This document shows, in pieces, positions 37,250-45,961 of a stretch of DNA of 64,000 nt. This DNA is from CAWBVG01 sp963792175. GTDB lineage: Bacteria > Acidobacteriota > Vicinamibacteria > Vicinamibacterales > CAVVIG01. The notes beneath the pieces are model-generated. The model was not told the DNA's origin. It ran no database searches and was given only the letters and a program-made list of their open reading frames with translations. A program made the position numbers and the translations under genes. The DNA lies in the NCBI GenBank assembly GCA_963792175.1, contig CAWBVG010000021.1:39569-103568 (forward strand). Direction: 5' to 3'. How positions within the stretch are numbered: the first letter of the stretch is position 1; each line of letters starts with the position of its first letter.

Positions 37250-37342
37250 TAGGGATTAGGGCGTAGGGATGAGGGACTAGCGCGACACGCCGTCCCGTAG
37301 CCCTATTCCCACTAATCCCTAATCCCTAACCCCTAATCCCTA
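37250..37342. repeat. TAGGGAT heptamer hairpin
   Basis: Left arm 37250-37280 is TAGGGAT/TAGGGCG/TAGGGAT/GAGGGAC. The right arm 37303-37342 is TAATCCC/TAATCCC/TAACCCC/TAATCCC, its reverse complement. Perfect 7-base phasing is seen on both sides. It fills the gap between rpsA and the HU/IHF gene and could act as a terminator-like or processing hairpin within the operon. Confidence 0.9.
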
Positions 37343-39151
37343 CCGGTTTCTGAAGTGATCGCCGAGAGTCGCCGTGCCGTCGCCCGCCGATTCCTGATAG
37401 CTCTCCCAGTCGGCCCGGAACTCGTCCGACTTGAGCGCGCGGATCGAGAGTCCGATCTTCCGCTCCGCCGGCGCGAGCTTGATGATCTTCATCGGATAGG
37501 TCTCGCCGACGACCAGCTCGATCTTCCCGTCCTTGCCGGCGTGCTGCGAGTCGTCGAACTCCGACACGTGAATCAGCCCTTCGATCCCTTCGTCGAGCTC
37601 GACGAAAGCGCCGAAGTTCGTCATGCGGACCACCTTGCCGTCGATGGTGTCGCCGACGTGGTGCCGCGAGAAGAAGTCGTCCCAGATGTCGGTGGCGAGC
37701 TGCTTCAGGCCGAGCGACAGCCGCTGGTTCTCGGCGTCGATGTTCAGCACCATCGCCTCGACGACGTCGCCCTTCTTGAGCACTTCGGACGGATGCTTGA
37801 TCCGCTTGCTCCACGACATGTCGGAGATGTGGATGAGGCCGTCGATCTCCTCCTCGACCTCGACGAACGCGCCGAACTCGGTGAGGTTGCGTACTTTGCC
37901 GGTGATCTTGGAGCCGACCGGGTACTTCCCGGCGAGGTCGTGCCACGGATTGGTCTCGACCTGCTTGAGACCGAGCGAAATGCGGCGGGCCGTCGGATCC
38001 ACGCCGAGGACCATCGCGTCCACGGTGTCGCCGACGTTCAGGATCTTCGACGGATGCTTGACGCGCTTGCTCCACGACATCTCGCTGACGTGGATCAGCC
38101 CTTCGACGCCCGCTTCGAGCTCCACGAAGGCGCCGTAGTCGGTCAGGCTGACGACCTTGCCGCCCATGCGCGCGCCGACCGGATAACGGTCCATCACGTT
38201 CGCCCACGGATCGGTGATCAGCTGCTTGTGGCCGAGCGAAACCCGCTCGGTCGCCGGATCGTACTTGAGCACGATCACATCGATTTCGTCGTTGACCTTG
38301 AACAGCTCGGACGGATGTCCGACGCGGCCCCACGACATGTCGGTGATGTGCAGCAGCCCGTCGATGCCGCCGAGATCGATGAACGCGCCGTAGTCCGTGA
38401 TGTTCTTGACGACGCCCTTGAGGACCTTGCCTTCGGCGAGCGTCTCCAGCGTGTGCTTCTTCTTCTCGGCGTTCTCTTCCTCGAGCAGCGCCTTGCGCGA
38501 CAGCACGATGTTGCCGCGCTTCTTGTTCACCTTGATGACGCGCATGCGGAGCTCCTGCCCGCGCAGCGCGTCGAGGTTCCTCACCGGCCGGACGTCGATT
38601 TGCGATCCCGGGAGGAACGCGCGAACGCCGATGTCGACGGCCAGGCCGCCTTTGATCCGCTCGATGACGCGGCCGATCACGACCTTGCGCTCGGCATAGG
38701 CCTTCTCGACCTCGTCCCAGATCTTCATCTTCTCCGCTTTTTCGCGGGAGAGGACGACGTAGCCTTCGCGATCTTCGGTTCGCTCGAGCAGGACGTCGAC
38801 GATGTCGCCAGGCTGGACGGTGACCTCACCGTTCTCGTCGAGGAACTCGTCGACCTGGATGATGCCTTCGGATTTGTAGCCGACGTCGACGATCACTTCG
38901 GACGCGGTGACCTTGAGAACCGTCCCCTTGACGACCTCGCCTTCCGCGATGTTCCGGAAGCTGCTATCGTAGGAATCGAGCAGCTTTGCATATTCTTCCG
39001 GATCGATCTGCTCGTCGTCCTCGCGTGGTCGGGCTTTGAGCCCGCCGCGATCGCGGGTTTCACGGTCGCCTGTGCGCTCGGTACGTTCGATGGTGCCGGC
39101 GCTGCTACCGCGACCCGAACCGGGGGTGTTCTCGTCTTCTACGTTCGCCAT
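37340..39151 (-). CDS. rpsA: 30S ribosomal protein S1
   Basis: A 603-residue protein with a disordered acidic/basic N-terminus and six S1 RNA-binding domains, recognisable by repeats such as VKNITDYGAFIDLGGIDGLL, VVSLTDYGAFVELEAGVEGL and VRNLTEFGAFVEVEEEIDGL. Each is followed by HISDMSWSKRIKHPSE-type segments. It binds mRNA during initiation. The ribosome site AGGAGG (39171-39176) lies before ATG 39151. The frame is intact over 1.8 kb. The cmk-rpsA-ihf order is the usual one except that a plus-strand gene lies between cmk and rpsA. Confidence 0.97.
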   Translation of the reverse strand: MANVEDENTPGSGRGSSAGTIERTERTGDRETRDRGGLKARPREDDEQIDPEEYAKLLDSYDSSFRNIAEGEVVKGTVLKVTASEVIVDVGYKSEGIIQVDEFLDENGEVTVQPGDIVDVLLERTEDREGYVVLSREKAEKMKIWDEVEKAYAERKVVIGRVIERIKGGLAVDIGVRAFLPGSQIDVRPVRNLDALRGQELRMRVIKVNKKRGNIVLSRKALLEEENAEKKKHTLETLAEGKVLKGVVKNITDYGAFIDLGGIDGLLHITDMSWGRVGHPSELFKVNDEIDVIVLKYDPATERVSLGHKQLITDPWANVMDRYPVGARMGGKVVSLTDYGAFVELEAGVEGLIHVSEMSWSKRVKHPSKILNVGDTVDAMVLGVDPTARRISLGLKQVETNPWHDLAGKYPVGSKITGKVRNLTEFGAFVEVEEEIDGLIHISDMSWSKRIKHPSEVLKKGDVVEAMVLNIDAENQRLSLGLKQLATDIWDDFFSRHHVGDTIDGKVVRMTNFGAFVELDEGIEGLIHVSEFDDSQHAGKDGKIELVVGETYPMKIIKLAPAERKIGLSIRALKSDEFRADWESYQESAGDGTATLGDHFRNR

Positions 39152-39200
39152 GCCTTACGCGTCCTCCTGTGCCCGATCTTGAAATTCCGATAAGCAACAG

Positions 39201-39230
39201 AGCGTACGACACTTATCGCCAAACTGTCAA
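39201..39230 (-). promoter_or_regulatory. rpsA: Candidate sigma-70 promoter of rpsA
   Basis: On the minus strand, TTGACA at 39230-39225 and TACGCT at 39206-39201 are separated by 18 bases. The -35 box is perfect and the -10 box keeps the TA and final T. Transcription would start near 39194, leaving a leader of about 40 bases with AGGAGG. Confidence 0.6.
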
Positions 39231-39251
39231 GGTTCCGAAAGGTTAGAAGCG

Positions 39252-39872
39252 ATGGCGAAACGCAAGAGTATGAAGGCGAAAAAGGCGGCGAAACGGGCCA
39301 AACCGGCACGCCGCGCCGCCAAACGCCCGTCCGCGAGGCGATCGGCGAAGCGATCCGTCAAGAAACGGCCCCCGCGACGGCCGGTCGCGACCGCCAAGAA
39401 GCGGACGCCGCCCGCCCGCCGCGCGCGAAAAGCCCCGCTAAAACACACATCCGTGCCGAAGGCGGCGCAGGTGGCCGCCGCAAAGGTGCCACGGCTGGAG
39501 CGGGCGCGACGGACGCTCGAAGAAACCGTGCAAACCCCGCCCTCGTCCCTGAACATGGACCGTCACGGATCGGCCGCACGGACCGGCCGCGCCGAAATCG
39601 CCGAACAGTTGCGCGAACGCCACGGGATGGAAGATGTCACCGGCGGCGACCCGGACGTCGATTCGGTGGACGCGTTCTTCACCGGCGAGGAAGCGCCCGG
39701 CGGCGACAACCCGACGCCCGATCAGGACATCGTCGACGACATCGGCAAGGCGCTCGGCGTGCAATACGAGGACAACGAGGAGTTGAAATCCGCCGACAAA
39801 CTGAGCGAGCGCGACAAGCACCGCTGGGAGTTGGATCCCGCCTCGTCTGACGACTACAAGGACAGGAAGTAG
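39252..39872 (+). CDS. Lys/Arg-rich N-terminus plus DUF6335-like C-terminal domain
   Basis: A 206-residue protein. The first 80 residues are almost pure Lys, Arg, Ala and Pro (KRKSMKAKKAAKRAKPARRA), like a histone H1 tail, and should bind nucleic acid. The C-terminal 110 residues are acidic (GRAEIAEQLRERHG, PTPDQDIVDDIGKALGVQYE, ERDKHRWELDPASSDDY) and match my memory of DUF6335, a small domain also common in cyanobacteria. Its role is unknown. The gene sits alone on the plus strand, wedged between cmk and rpsA. Confidence 0.75.
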   Translation: MAKRKSMKAKKAAKRAKPARRAAKRPSARRSAKRSVKKRPPRRPVATAKKRTPPARRARKAPLKHTSVPKAAQVAAAKVPRLERARRTLEETVQTPPSSLNMDRHGSAARTGRAEIAEQLRERHGMEDVTGGDPDVDSVDAFFTGEEAPGGDNPTPDQDIVDDIGKALGVQYEDNEELKSADKLSERDKHRWELDPASSDDYKDRK

Positions 39873-39888
39873 AACCCTGAGAAAGTTA

Positions 39889-39984
39889 AAAGCAGAAGAG
39901 TCAAAAGTTAAAACCAGGAAGACTGAGCCGCTGTCTTTGCCTTTTTGGTTCTTAGCCTTTTACCTTTTAAGTTTTAACTTTCTC
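39889..39984. repeat. 96-base element with 13-base perfect terminal inverted repeats
   Basis: GAGAAAGTTAAAA at 39889-39901 is the exact reverse complement of TTTTAACTTTCTC at 39972-39984. Between them are AAAAGTTAAAA words on the left and heptamers CTTAGCC/TTTTACC/TTTTAAG on the right. It lies between the convergent DUF6335 and cmk stops, where a bidirectional terminator would be useful. Confidence 0.88.
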
Positions 39985-40644
39985 GTCGATCACCGCCATC
40001 ACCCCGCGGACAACCTCGTCGATGTTCTTGCCGGTCGTGTCGATGACGATGGCGTCGGGCGCGGCGTACAACGGCGACGCGGTGCGCGTGCGATCCTGCT
40101 CGTCGCGCTGCGAGAGCATCGACTGCACATCGGCCACCGCTGACGGCACACCGGTGTGGGCCGGATCGTTCGCGCGGCGCCGCGCGCGTTCGGCGGGCGC
40201 GGCATCGAGATACACCTTCACATCGGCCATGGGAAACACCACGGTGCCGATATCGCGTCCTTCCATGACGATGCCGCCGGCCGATCCCAGCGCGCGCTGA
40301 CGCGCGACGAGCACGGCGCGCACGTGTGGCAGACGAGCCACCGCGGTGGCCGCCTTGTCGATTTCCGGCGTTCTGATGGCGCGCGTGACGTCGTGTCCGT
40401 CGATCGTCACCAGTGAGTCCGACACGTCGATGTCCGCTCGGTCGGCCAGCCTGGCAATCGCGTCTTCGTCGTCGAGCGGCACCTGGTCGTGCAGCGCCTT
40501 CCAACCCACGGCGCGGTACATCGCGCCGCTGTCCAGATGCCGATAGCCGAGCGCGCCCGCGATCGCTCGTGCGACCGTGCCCTTGCCGGCGCCTGACGGA
40601 CCGTCGATGGCGATAACGAGCTTGCGCAGACGTGATTCGGACAT
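39967..40644 (-). CDS. cmk: Cytidylate kinase
   Basis: Phosphorylates CMP and dCMP. ATG 40644 gives 225 residues with the P-loop AIDGPSGAGKGTVARAIA, the CMP-binding YRHLDSGAMYRAVGWKAL, GRDIGTVVFPMADVKVYLDA and the lid arginines in AERARRRANDP. The last codons (DEKVKT) run into the repeat at 39889-39984. It is upstream of rpsA and ihf as in many bacteria. Confidence 0.95.
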   Translation of the reverse strand: MSESRLRKLVIAIDGPSGAGKGTVARAIAGALGYRHLDSGAMYRAVGWKALHDQVPLDDEDAIARLADRADIDVSDSLVTIDGHDVTRAIRTPEIDKAATAVARLPHVRAVLVARQRALGSAGGIVMEGRDIGTVVFPMADVKVYLDAAPAERARRRANDPAHTGVPSAVADVQSMLSQRDEQDRTRTASPLYAAPDAIVIDTTGKNIDEVVRGVMAVIDEKVKT

Positions 40645-40688
40645 CGGGTTTCGGGATTCGATTCCCGGCCGCGAATCCCGAATCCCGT
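40645..40688. repeat. GGGATTC heptamer hairpin upstream of cmk
   Basis: CGGGTTTCGGGATTCG at 40645-40660 pairs with CGAATCCCGAATCCC from 40672, with one mismatch. The loop is short. It sits immediately upstream of the cmk ATG, so it would be part of the cmk leader, and between two divergent genes. The same word family is in the uvrC insertion at 46465-46556. Confidence 0.85.
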
Positions 40689-40711
40689 CGGCGAGTGTAA
40701 CATGCGCCTTG

Positions 40712-41885
40712 ATGCGCTCTTTCCGTCTGGCCATTGCGCTGCTCGCGCTCGGCGCGCTGGTTTTCATCTCGCGTCCGTACGCGCACGGGCTGACGTTCGT
40801 CGTGCGCGTCGCCGAGATGCACGGCACCGCGAGAACCATCGCGGACCTCGACACGGTGCACGTGCAGGAGCGCGACATCACGATTCCGACGACGGGTGGA
40901 GCGATGCGCGCGCGAGCTGTACGAGCCGCCAGCGCCGCACCGCGCGGCCCTGCTGACGTCCGGACTGCATGCGTCTGGGATCGACGAGCCGCGGCTCGTT
41001 CGCCTGGCGCGGCAGCTCTCGGCGGGCGGCGTCACGGTCGTCACGCCGGATATTCCGGAGCTGTCGCGATTCGAGATTACGCCCGCGATCACCGACGCCA
41101 TCGAGCGCGCCGCCGGGTGGCTGGCGATGGAGTCCGGCCTCGCGCAGCAAGGGCCGGTGGGCCTGATGGGCATCAGCTTCAGCGGGGGCCTGTCAATCGT
41201 CGCGGCCGGCCGGCCGTCGCTCGCCGGACACGTCGCCTACGTGTTCGCATTCGGCGGCCACGACGATCTCCCGCGTGTCTTGCGCTACCTGTGCACGGGA
41301 TCGGAGCCGTACCCGGCCCACGAGCTCGGCATTCAGTCGGATCGTCCGTTCGTGCTGGCGCCGCACGATTATGGCGTCGCGGTCATCCTGATCGCCACCG
41401 CCGATCGACTGGTGCCGAAAGCGCAGGCGGCGCCGTTGCGCGCGGCCGTCAGGCGTTACCTGCTCGCCTCGGCGCTCGACAGCAACGTCGACAAGGCTGC
41501 GGCGGCGCGCGAGTTCGACGCGCTCAAACAGCTGGCGCGCACGATGCCGGAGCCGTCGGCGACGTTGCTGCGTTACGTCAACGAGCGCGATGTCGTTCAC
41601 CTCGGCCCGCGGCTGCTGCCCTACATCGGCGTCAGCGCCGCCGACGCCGCGCTGTCCGTATCGAAGTCGCCCAAGCCATCGGTGCCGGTCTTTCTCCTCC
41701 ACGGCACCGAGGACAATGTGATCCCGTCGCTCGAGTCCGAATATCTCGCGCAGGATCTTCGCGGCCACGCGCCGGTCCGGCTGCTGCTGAGCGGCCTGAT
41801 CTCACACGCCGAAGCCGACCGACCGGTCCACGTCGGTGATGTGATGCAGCTCGCGGGCTTCTGGGGCGACCTGCTCGCTCGCTAA
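40712..41885 (+). CDS. Membrane-anchored alpha/beta hydrolase, frameshifted
   Basis: ATG 40712 begins a membrane anchor (FRLAIALLALGALVFISRPY). A short beta region (VHVQERDITIPTTGGAMRAR) then leads into an alpha/beta hydrolase. The nucleophile elbow is GLMGISFSGGLSIVA, the acid is in FLLHGTEDNVIPS and the histidine in GLISHAEADRP. It is distantly like dienelactone hydrolases or acyl esterases. One extra base near 40900 breaks the frame between anchor and catalytic domain. The substrate is unknown, and it is probably periplasm-facing. Confidence 0.82.
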
Positions 41886-41886
41886 C

Positions 41887-41994
41887 ACGGTTCATCACGA
41901 AGACACGATGGCTCGAAGATCGCGAGTTTTCCTTGGATAAGAGCAAAAGATCTTCGCGGCCTTCGTGTTTCTTCGTGACTTCGTGATAAACCGT
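41887..41994. repeat. 108-base element with 16-base terminal inverted repeats and CTTCGTG words
   Basis: ACGGTTCATCACGAAG at 41887-41902 and CTTCGTGATAAACCGT at 41979-41994 are inverted copies with one mismatch. CTTCGTG occurs at 41961, 41971 and 41979. Similar words are at 2147-2169. The element fills the whole gap between the hydrolase and rluB and ends 3 bases before the rluB ATG. Confidence 0.85.
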
Positions 41995-41996
41995 TG

Positions 41997-42761
41997 ATGG
42001 TGGAGCGACTGCAGAAGATTCTGTCTCAGGCCGGCATCGCGTCGCGGCGCGCGTCAGAGCAGCTGATGCTCGATGGACGCGTGACGGTGAACGGGGCGAC
42101 GGTCCGCGAGCTGGGCACCAAGGCCGACGCGTCTCGCGACGACATCCGCGTCGACGGGCGGCGGGTGAAGATCGTCACGGGTCACCGGTACCTGCTGCTG
42201 AACAAACCCCGCGGCTACGTGACGACGCGCGCCGACGAAAAGCACCGGCCGACCGTCATCGATCTGCTGCGCGGCGTGAGCGAATACGTGTATCCGGTCG
42301 GCCGGCTGGACTACGAGTCTGAGGGGTTGCTGCTCCTGACCAACGACGGCGATCTGGCCGCGCGCCTGACGCATCCGCGCCATGGTGTCGCGCGGGTGTA
42401 CGAGGCCCGCGTGCTCGGCGTGCCCGACGAGCGCGATCTGGCCCGGCTCTCGCGCGGGCTCGTCATCGACGGCCGGCGCACGGAGCGGCCGACATCAGGC
42501 TGCTGCCGCACGGCGCGTGACGCCAAGGAGGCCACGCTCGTCGTCACGATCCGCGAGGGGCGCAACCGCCAGGTGCGAAAGATGTGCGAAGCGGTCGGCC
42601 ATCCGGTCACACACCTGAGGCGCGTCGCGATCGGACCGATCAGGGATTCGACGCTGAAGGTCGGGCGCTGGCGGGAACTGCGCCCGCAGGAAGTGGAGCG
42701 CCTTCGTAAAGCCGCTGCTGACACGCCCAGCTCTGAATCACCACGAGAATCAACCTCGTGA
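41997..42761 (+). CDS. rluB: Pseudouridine synthase RluB/RsuA family
   Basis: Modifies uridine in rRNA. An S4 RNA-binding domain opens the protein (RLQKILSQAGIASRRASEQL), followed by the catalytic aspartate in VYPVGRLDYESEGLLLLTND and the C-terminal TIREGRNRQVRKMCEAVGHP. ATG 41997 is used. Around 42490-42525 the residues ERPTSGCCRTA replace the expected AADIRLLPHGA, which two compensating single-base indels would restore. RluB usually follows scpB on the same strand; here it faces it, convergently. Confidence 0.92.
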   Translation: MVERLQKILSQAGIASRRASEQLMLDGRVTVNGATVRELGTKADASRDDIRVDGRRVKIVTGHRYLLLNKPRGYVTTRADEKHRPTVIDLLRGVSEYVYPVGRLDYESEGLLLLTNDGDLAARLTHPRHGVARVYEARVLGVPDERDLARLSRGLVIDGRRTERPTSGCCRTARDAKEATLVVTIREGRNRQVRKMCEAVGHPVTHLRRVAIGPIRDSTLKVGRWRELRPQEVERLRKAAADTPSSESPRESTS

Positions 42762-43495
42762 ATCGATTCGCCGGGCTCCTCGGGGTCGGGCTCGCTGAGC
42801 GGAAGCTCCTCTTCGCGCGGCGTCTGTTCCACGAGAATCGGCGCGTCGAGGCCGAGCGCCTCGGCCATGTCCTCGACTTTCGGGAGATCGGCCAGATCGT
42901 TCAGCCCGAAGCGGATGAGGAATTCCTTCGTCGTCGCGTAGAGAAACGGCCGGCCGACGACCTGCTTGCGGCCGACGATCTTGATCAGATGGCGTTCGAG
43001 CAGCGTGTTGAGCACGCCGGAGGTGTTGACGCCGCGGACTTCGGTAATCTCGGCGGCGGTAATCGGCTGCCGGTAGGCGATGACGGCCAGCGTCTCGAGC
43101 GCCTGCACCGTCAGCTTCTGCGTCGTGCGCTCGTTGAAGAGCCGCCGCACCCAGTCGTGCAGGTCCGGCCGCGTGACGATCTGGTAGCCGCCGGCGACTT
43201 CCACCAGCTGCAGCCCGCCAGGGCGCTCGTATTCCTGTTTCAACAGCGCGAGCGCGGCCTGGATGTCTTCCTTGGGTTCGGTCGCGAGCAGCTTGAAGAT
43301 CGCTTTCGGCGTCAGCGGCTCGGGCGACGCAAAGATCAGCGCCTCGAGAATCGCCTTCAGCTCGGCGCTCGCGCGCCGCGGCATCTGGTCCTGCCCGTCC
43401 GGCCCTTCCTGCCCCTCCTGCCCTTCCGGTCCTTCCTGCCCTTCCTGCCAGTCTGCCATGCTGCCATCCTGCCTTGTACGTTCCTGATCAGCCAT
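42750..43495 (-). CDS. scpB: Chromosome segregation protein ScpB
   Basis: Winged-helix partner of ScpA and SMC in the bacterial condensin. The body (ASAELKAILEALIFASPEPL, LTVQALETLAVIAYRQPITA, VNTSGVLNTLLERHLIKIVG, KEFLIRFGLNDLADLP) is classic ScpB. ATG 43495 overlaps the scpA stop by 8 bases. An N-terminal stretch of Gln-Glu-Gly and Pro-Glu-Gly repeats (43395-43470) precedes it. The frame as assembled does not stop until 42311, running 450 bases antisense through rluB; a one-base indel would bring in a TGA at 42750, which I take as the true end. Confidence 0.88.
43395..43470. repeat. Nine-base tandem repeat within scpB
   Basis: CCTTCCTGC-type units (period 9) encode EGQ/EGP repeats near the ScpB N-terminus. 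This is a true coding microsatellite and differs from the 7-base hairpin arrays. Confidence 0.75.
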
Positions 43496-44291
43496 TGTGG
43501 TCTTCCGGATCGCCAATCGGATGCGGGGCATCCGCCGGCCGGGCCCGTTTGTAGACGCGAATCGGTCCGAAGCTGCCGGCCTGGAAGACGCGCACCAGCT
43601 TCAGCCGAATCATTTCGAGAAGCGCCAGAAACGTCACGATGAGGGCCGCGCGATCGTGAGCGTCGGCGAAGAGGTCCTCGAAGCCGCACGCCTCGGTCTC
43701 GGAGAGCCGCGCCAGCAACTGGTCGATCCGCAGCTCCAGCGAGATCTGTTCCGGCGGCAGCAGCACCTTCGGCCGCAGCTTCGCGCGCTCGACAACGGTC
43801 TGAAACGCGGTGATCAGGCTGAAGAGATCGACCTCGATCTCCGGTTCGTAGTCGTCGCCGGCGAGCGCGGCCACCGCCTCGTCGGGGCGAAGCCACTGCG
43901 CGGCGCGGAGCTGTTCGCGCTCGTGCAGCAGGCCGGCAGCCGCTTTGAACTTCTGGTGCTCGAGCAGGCGGCGGACGAGCGCGTCGCGCGGATCTTCTTC
44001 CTCGCCTTCGACAGCGGCGGCCGTCTCCGGGCGTGGCAGCAGCATCTTCGATTTGATGTGGATGAGCGTCGCCGCCATGACGAGATAGTCGCCGGCGACG
44101 TCCAGATCGAGCTCCTGCATCAGCGCAATCGCATCGAGATACTGCGCCGTGATCAGGGCGATCGGAATGTCGTGGATGTTCACCTCGTTCTTCTTGATGA
44201 GGTGAAGCAGCAGATCGAGCGGCCCCTCGAAGTTTTCGAGCTTGACCGGAAACGCGTCCGGGGCGGACTCGAAGTCCGAGTGCTGATCCAT
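43488..44291 (-). CDS. scpA: Chromosome segregation protein ScpA
   Basis: Kleisin subunit of the SMC-ScpAB complex, 267 residues. N-terminal signature VKLENFEGPLDLLLHLIKKN and DIPIALITAQYLDAI, then LVMAATLIHIKSKMLLPRPE. The C-terminal winged helix (IVTFLALLEMIRLKLVRVFQ) binds the SMC head. The ATG overlaps the trpS stop by one base, and the stop overlaps scpB. The frame is intact. Confidence 0.95.
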   Translation of the reverse strand: MDQHSDFESAPDAFPVKLENFEGPLDLLLHLIKKNEVNIHDIPIALITAQYLDAIALMQELDLDVAGDYLVMAATLIHIKSKMLLPRPETAAAVEGEEEDPRDALVRRLLEHQKFKAAAGLLHEREQLRAAQWLRPDEAVAALAGDDYEPEIEVDLFSLITAFQTVVERAKLRPKVLLPPEQISLELRIDQLLARLSETEACGFEDLFADAHDRAALIVTFLALLEMIRLKLVRVFQAGSFGPIRVYKRARPADAPHPIGDPEDHNG

Positions 44292-45294
44292 CAGCGGTAT
44301 CGAATCTTCATGGCGTCACGCACGCGCTCCATGGTGCCGACGGCGACCGTGCGTGCGCGCTTCGATCCTTCGAACAGGATCTCTTTCAGGGCGTCGGGTT
44401 TCGACAGGACCGCCTCACGCCGCTGGCGGATCGGCTCCAGGTGAGCGTTCAAGGCGTTGGCCAGCTTGGTCTTGACCTCGACGTCGCCCACCTTTCCGGT
44501 CCGGTACCGCGCCTTCAGATCGTCGACCTCTGCCTTGTTCGGATTGAAGGCGTCGTGATACGTGAAAACCGGATTGCCTTCGACCGTGCCGGGGATGTCG
44601 GCCCGGACCCGCTTGGGGTCCGTGTACATGCGCATCACCTTCTTCTTCACCTCGTCGGGCGTGTCGGAGAGGTGAATCGTGTTGCCGAGGCTCTTGCTCA
44701 TTTTCTTGTCGCCGTCGAGTCCCGGCAGCCGGCCGAAGGTGGTCAGGAGCGGCTGCGGTTCGACCAGCACCTCGCCGAAGAAGTTGTTGAAGCGCCGGAC
44801 CGCTTCGCGCGCCAGCTCGAGGTGCGCCACCTGATCCTCGCCGACCGGGACGAACCGGCGCATCGTACATCGCGACGTCGGCGCGTCTGCAGCAGCGGGT
44901 ATCCCAGAAACCCGATCGACGAGAGGTCCTTGTCCTTCAGGTTCTCCTGCTGCTCCTTGTAGGTCGGCACGCGCTCCAGCCACGGCACCGGCACGACCAT
45001 CGAGAGCAGCAGGTAGAGCTCGGCATGCTCCGGCACCAGCGACTGCACGAAGAAGGTGCTCTTCTCGGGATCCAGGCCGGCGCCAATCCAGTCGGCGACG
45101 TTCTCGTAGGTGTACGACGTCAGCTGGCTGGTATCGGCGAAATCGCTCGTCAGCGCGTGCCAGTCGGCGACGAAGTAGAAGCAGTCGTACTGGTCCTGCA
45201 GCGGCACCCAGTTCCCGAGCGCGCCGACGAGATGGCCGAGGTGCAGGCGTCCAGTCGGCCGCATGCCTGAAACGACGCGCGCTTTCGACGTCAC
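44291..45294 (-). CDS. trpS: Tryptophanyl-tRNA synthetase, frameshifted
   Basis: Class I synthetase for tRNA-Trp, about 334 codons. HIGH-type motif PTGRLHLGHLVGALGNW, substrate loop DCFYFVADWHALTSDF, the KMSKS motif in LDGDKKMSKSLGNTI and the C-terminal AVGTMERVRDAMKIRYR. GTG 45294 is the start and overlaps the end of the protease gene. An indel pair near 44875 breaks the segment that should read PLLQTADVAMYDA and FVPVGEDQVAHLEL. Confidence 0.94.
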
Positions 45295-45943
45295 TGTGTG
45301 GGCAGCCAGGACAGGATGAAGCGATACGGGCGGAACGACCAGCGCGTCGAAGCCGCCGGTCAGAATCAAGCGCGTAGAGCAGGATGAATCCGTACGGCCG
45401 AATCTGGTTGAAGAGCGCCGCCAGCGATCAGCGGCAGCAGACCCGCGAGCACGTTGCCGCCGTCGAGCGGCGGAATCGGAATCATGTTGAACACCGCGAG
45501 CAGCACGTTGAGCGCGCATCGCCTGGCTGAGAAACGTCGCCAGCGGCGCCGACACGTTCGCCTCGTCCGAGCGTCTGCGGCGAAATCGGCAGCACCGCCA
45601 GCAGGCATCGCGGCGCGTCACGGCCATCACCAGATTGCTGGCCGGACCGGCCGCCGCGACGAGCACGTAGTCGCGCCGGTGATGGCGCAGCTGGCGGACG
45701 TTGACCGGCACCGGCTTCGCCCAGCCGATGAGCGGCGCGCCGGTCATCATCGCGATCAGCGGAAACAGCACGGTGCCGATCGGGATCGGCGTGCACGAGC
45801 GGGTTCAGCGACACGCGTCCCAGCAGACGCGCCGTCGGATCGCCAAGGCGATCCGCGGTCCACGCATGCGCCATCTCGTGCACGGTCAGCGAGAACAGCA
45901 GGACGATGAACGAGATGAAGATCTGGGCGACGTTGATATCCAA
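45291..45943 (-). CDS. Site-2 protease family (M50) membrane peptidase, heavily frameshifted
   Basis: Small intramembrane zinc peptidase. HExxH is in LTVHEMAHAWTADRLGDPTA, with RLLGRVSLNPLVH, then LFPLIAMMTGAPLIGWAKPV, AAAGPASNLVMAV and the second metal motif FNMIPIPPLDGGNVLAGLLP. These lie in different frames, so at least four single-base indels are needed over 650 bases. The end taken is the TGA at 45291, read after PYRFILSWLPTQ. The gene order protease-trpS-scpA-scpB is common in bacteria and supports the assignment. Confidence 0.85.
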
Positions 45944-45961
45944 GCAAGGGCGGATTCAGGT

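Noticed and set aside
42311..42750. scpB frame continuing 450 bases antisense through rluB
   Set aside because: No ScpB homology is visible in it; a one-base indel gives a stop at 42750. High GC removes stops from shadow frames.
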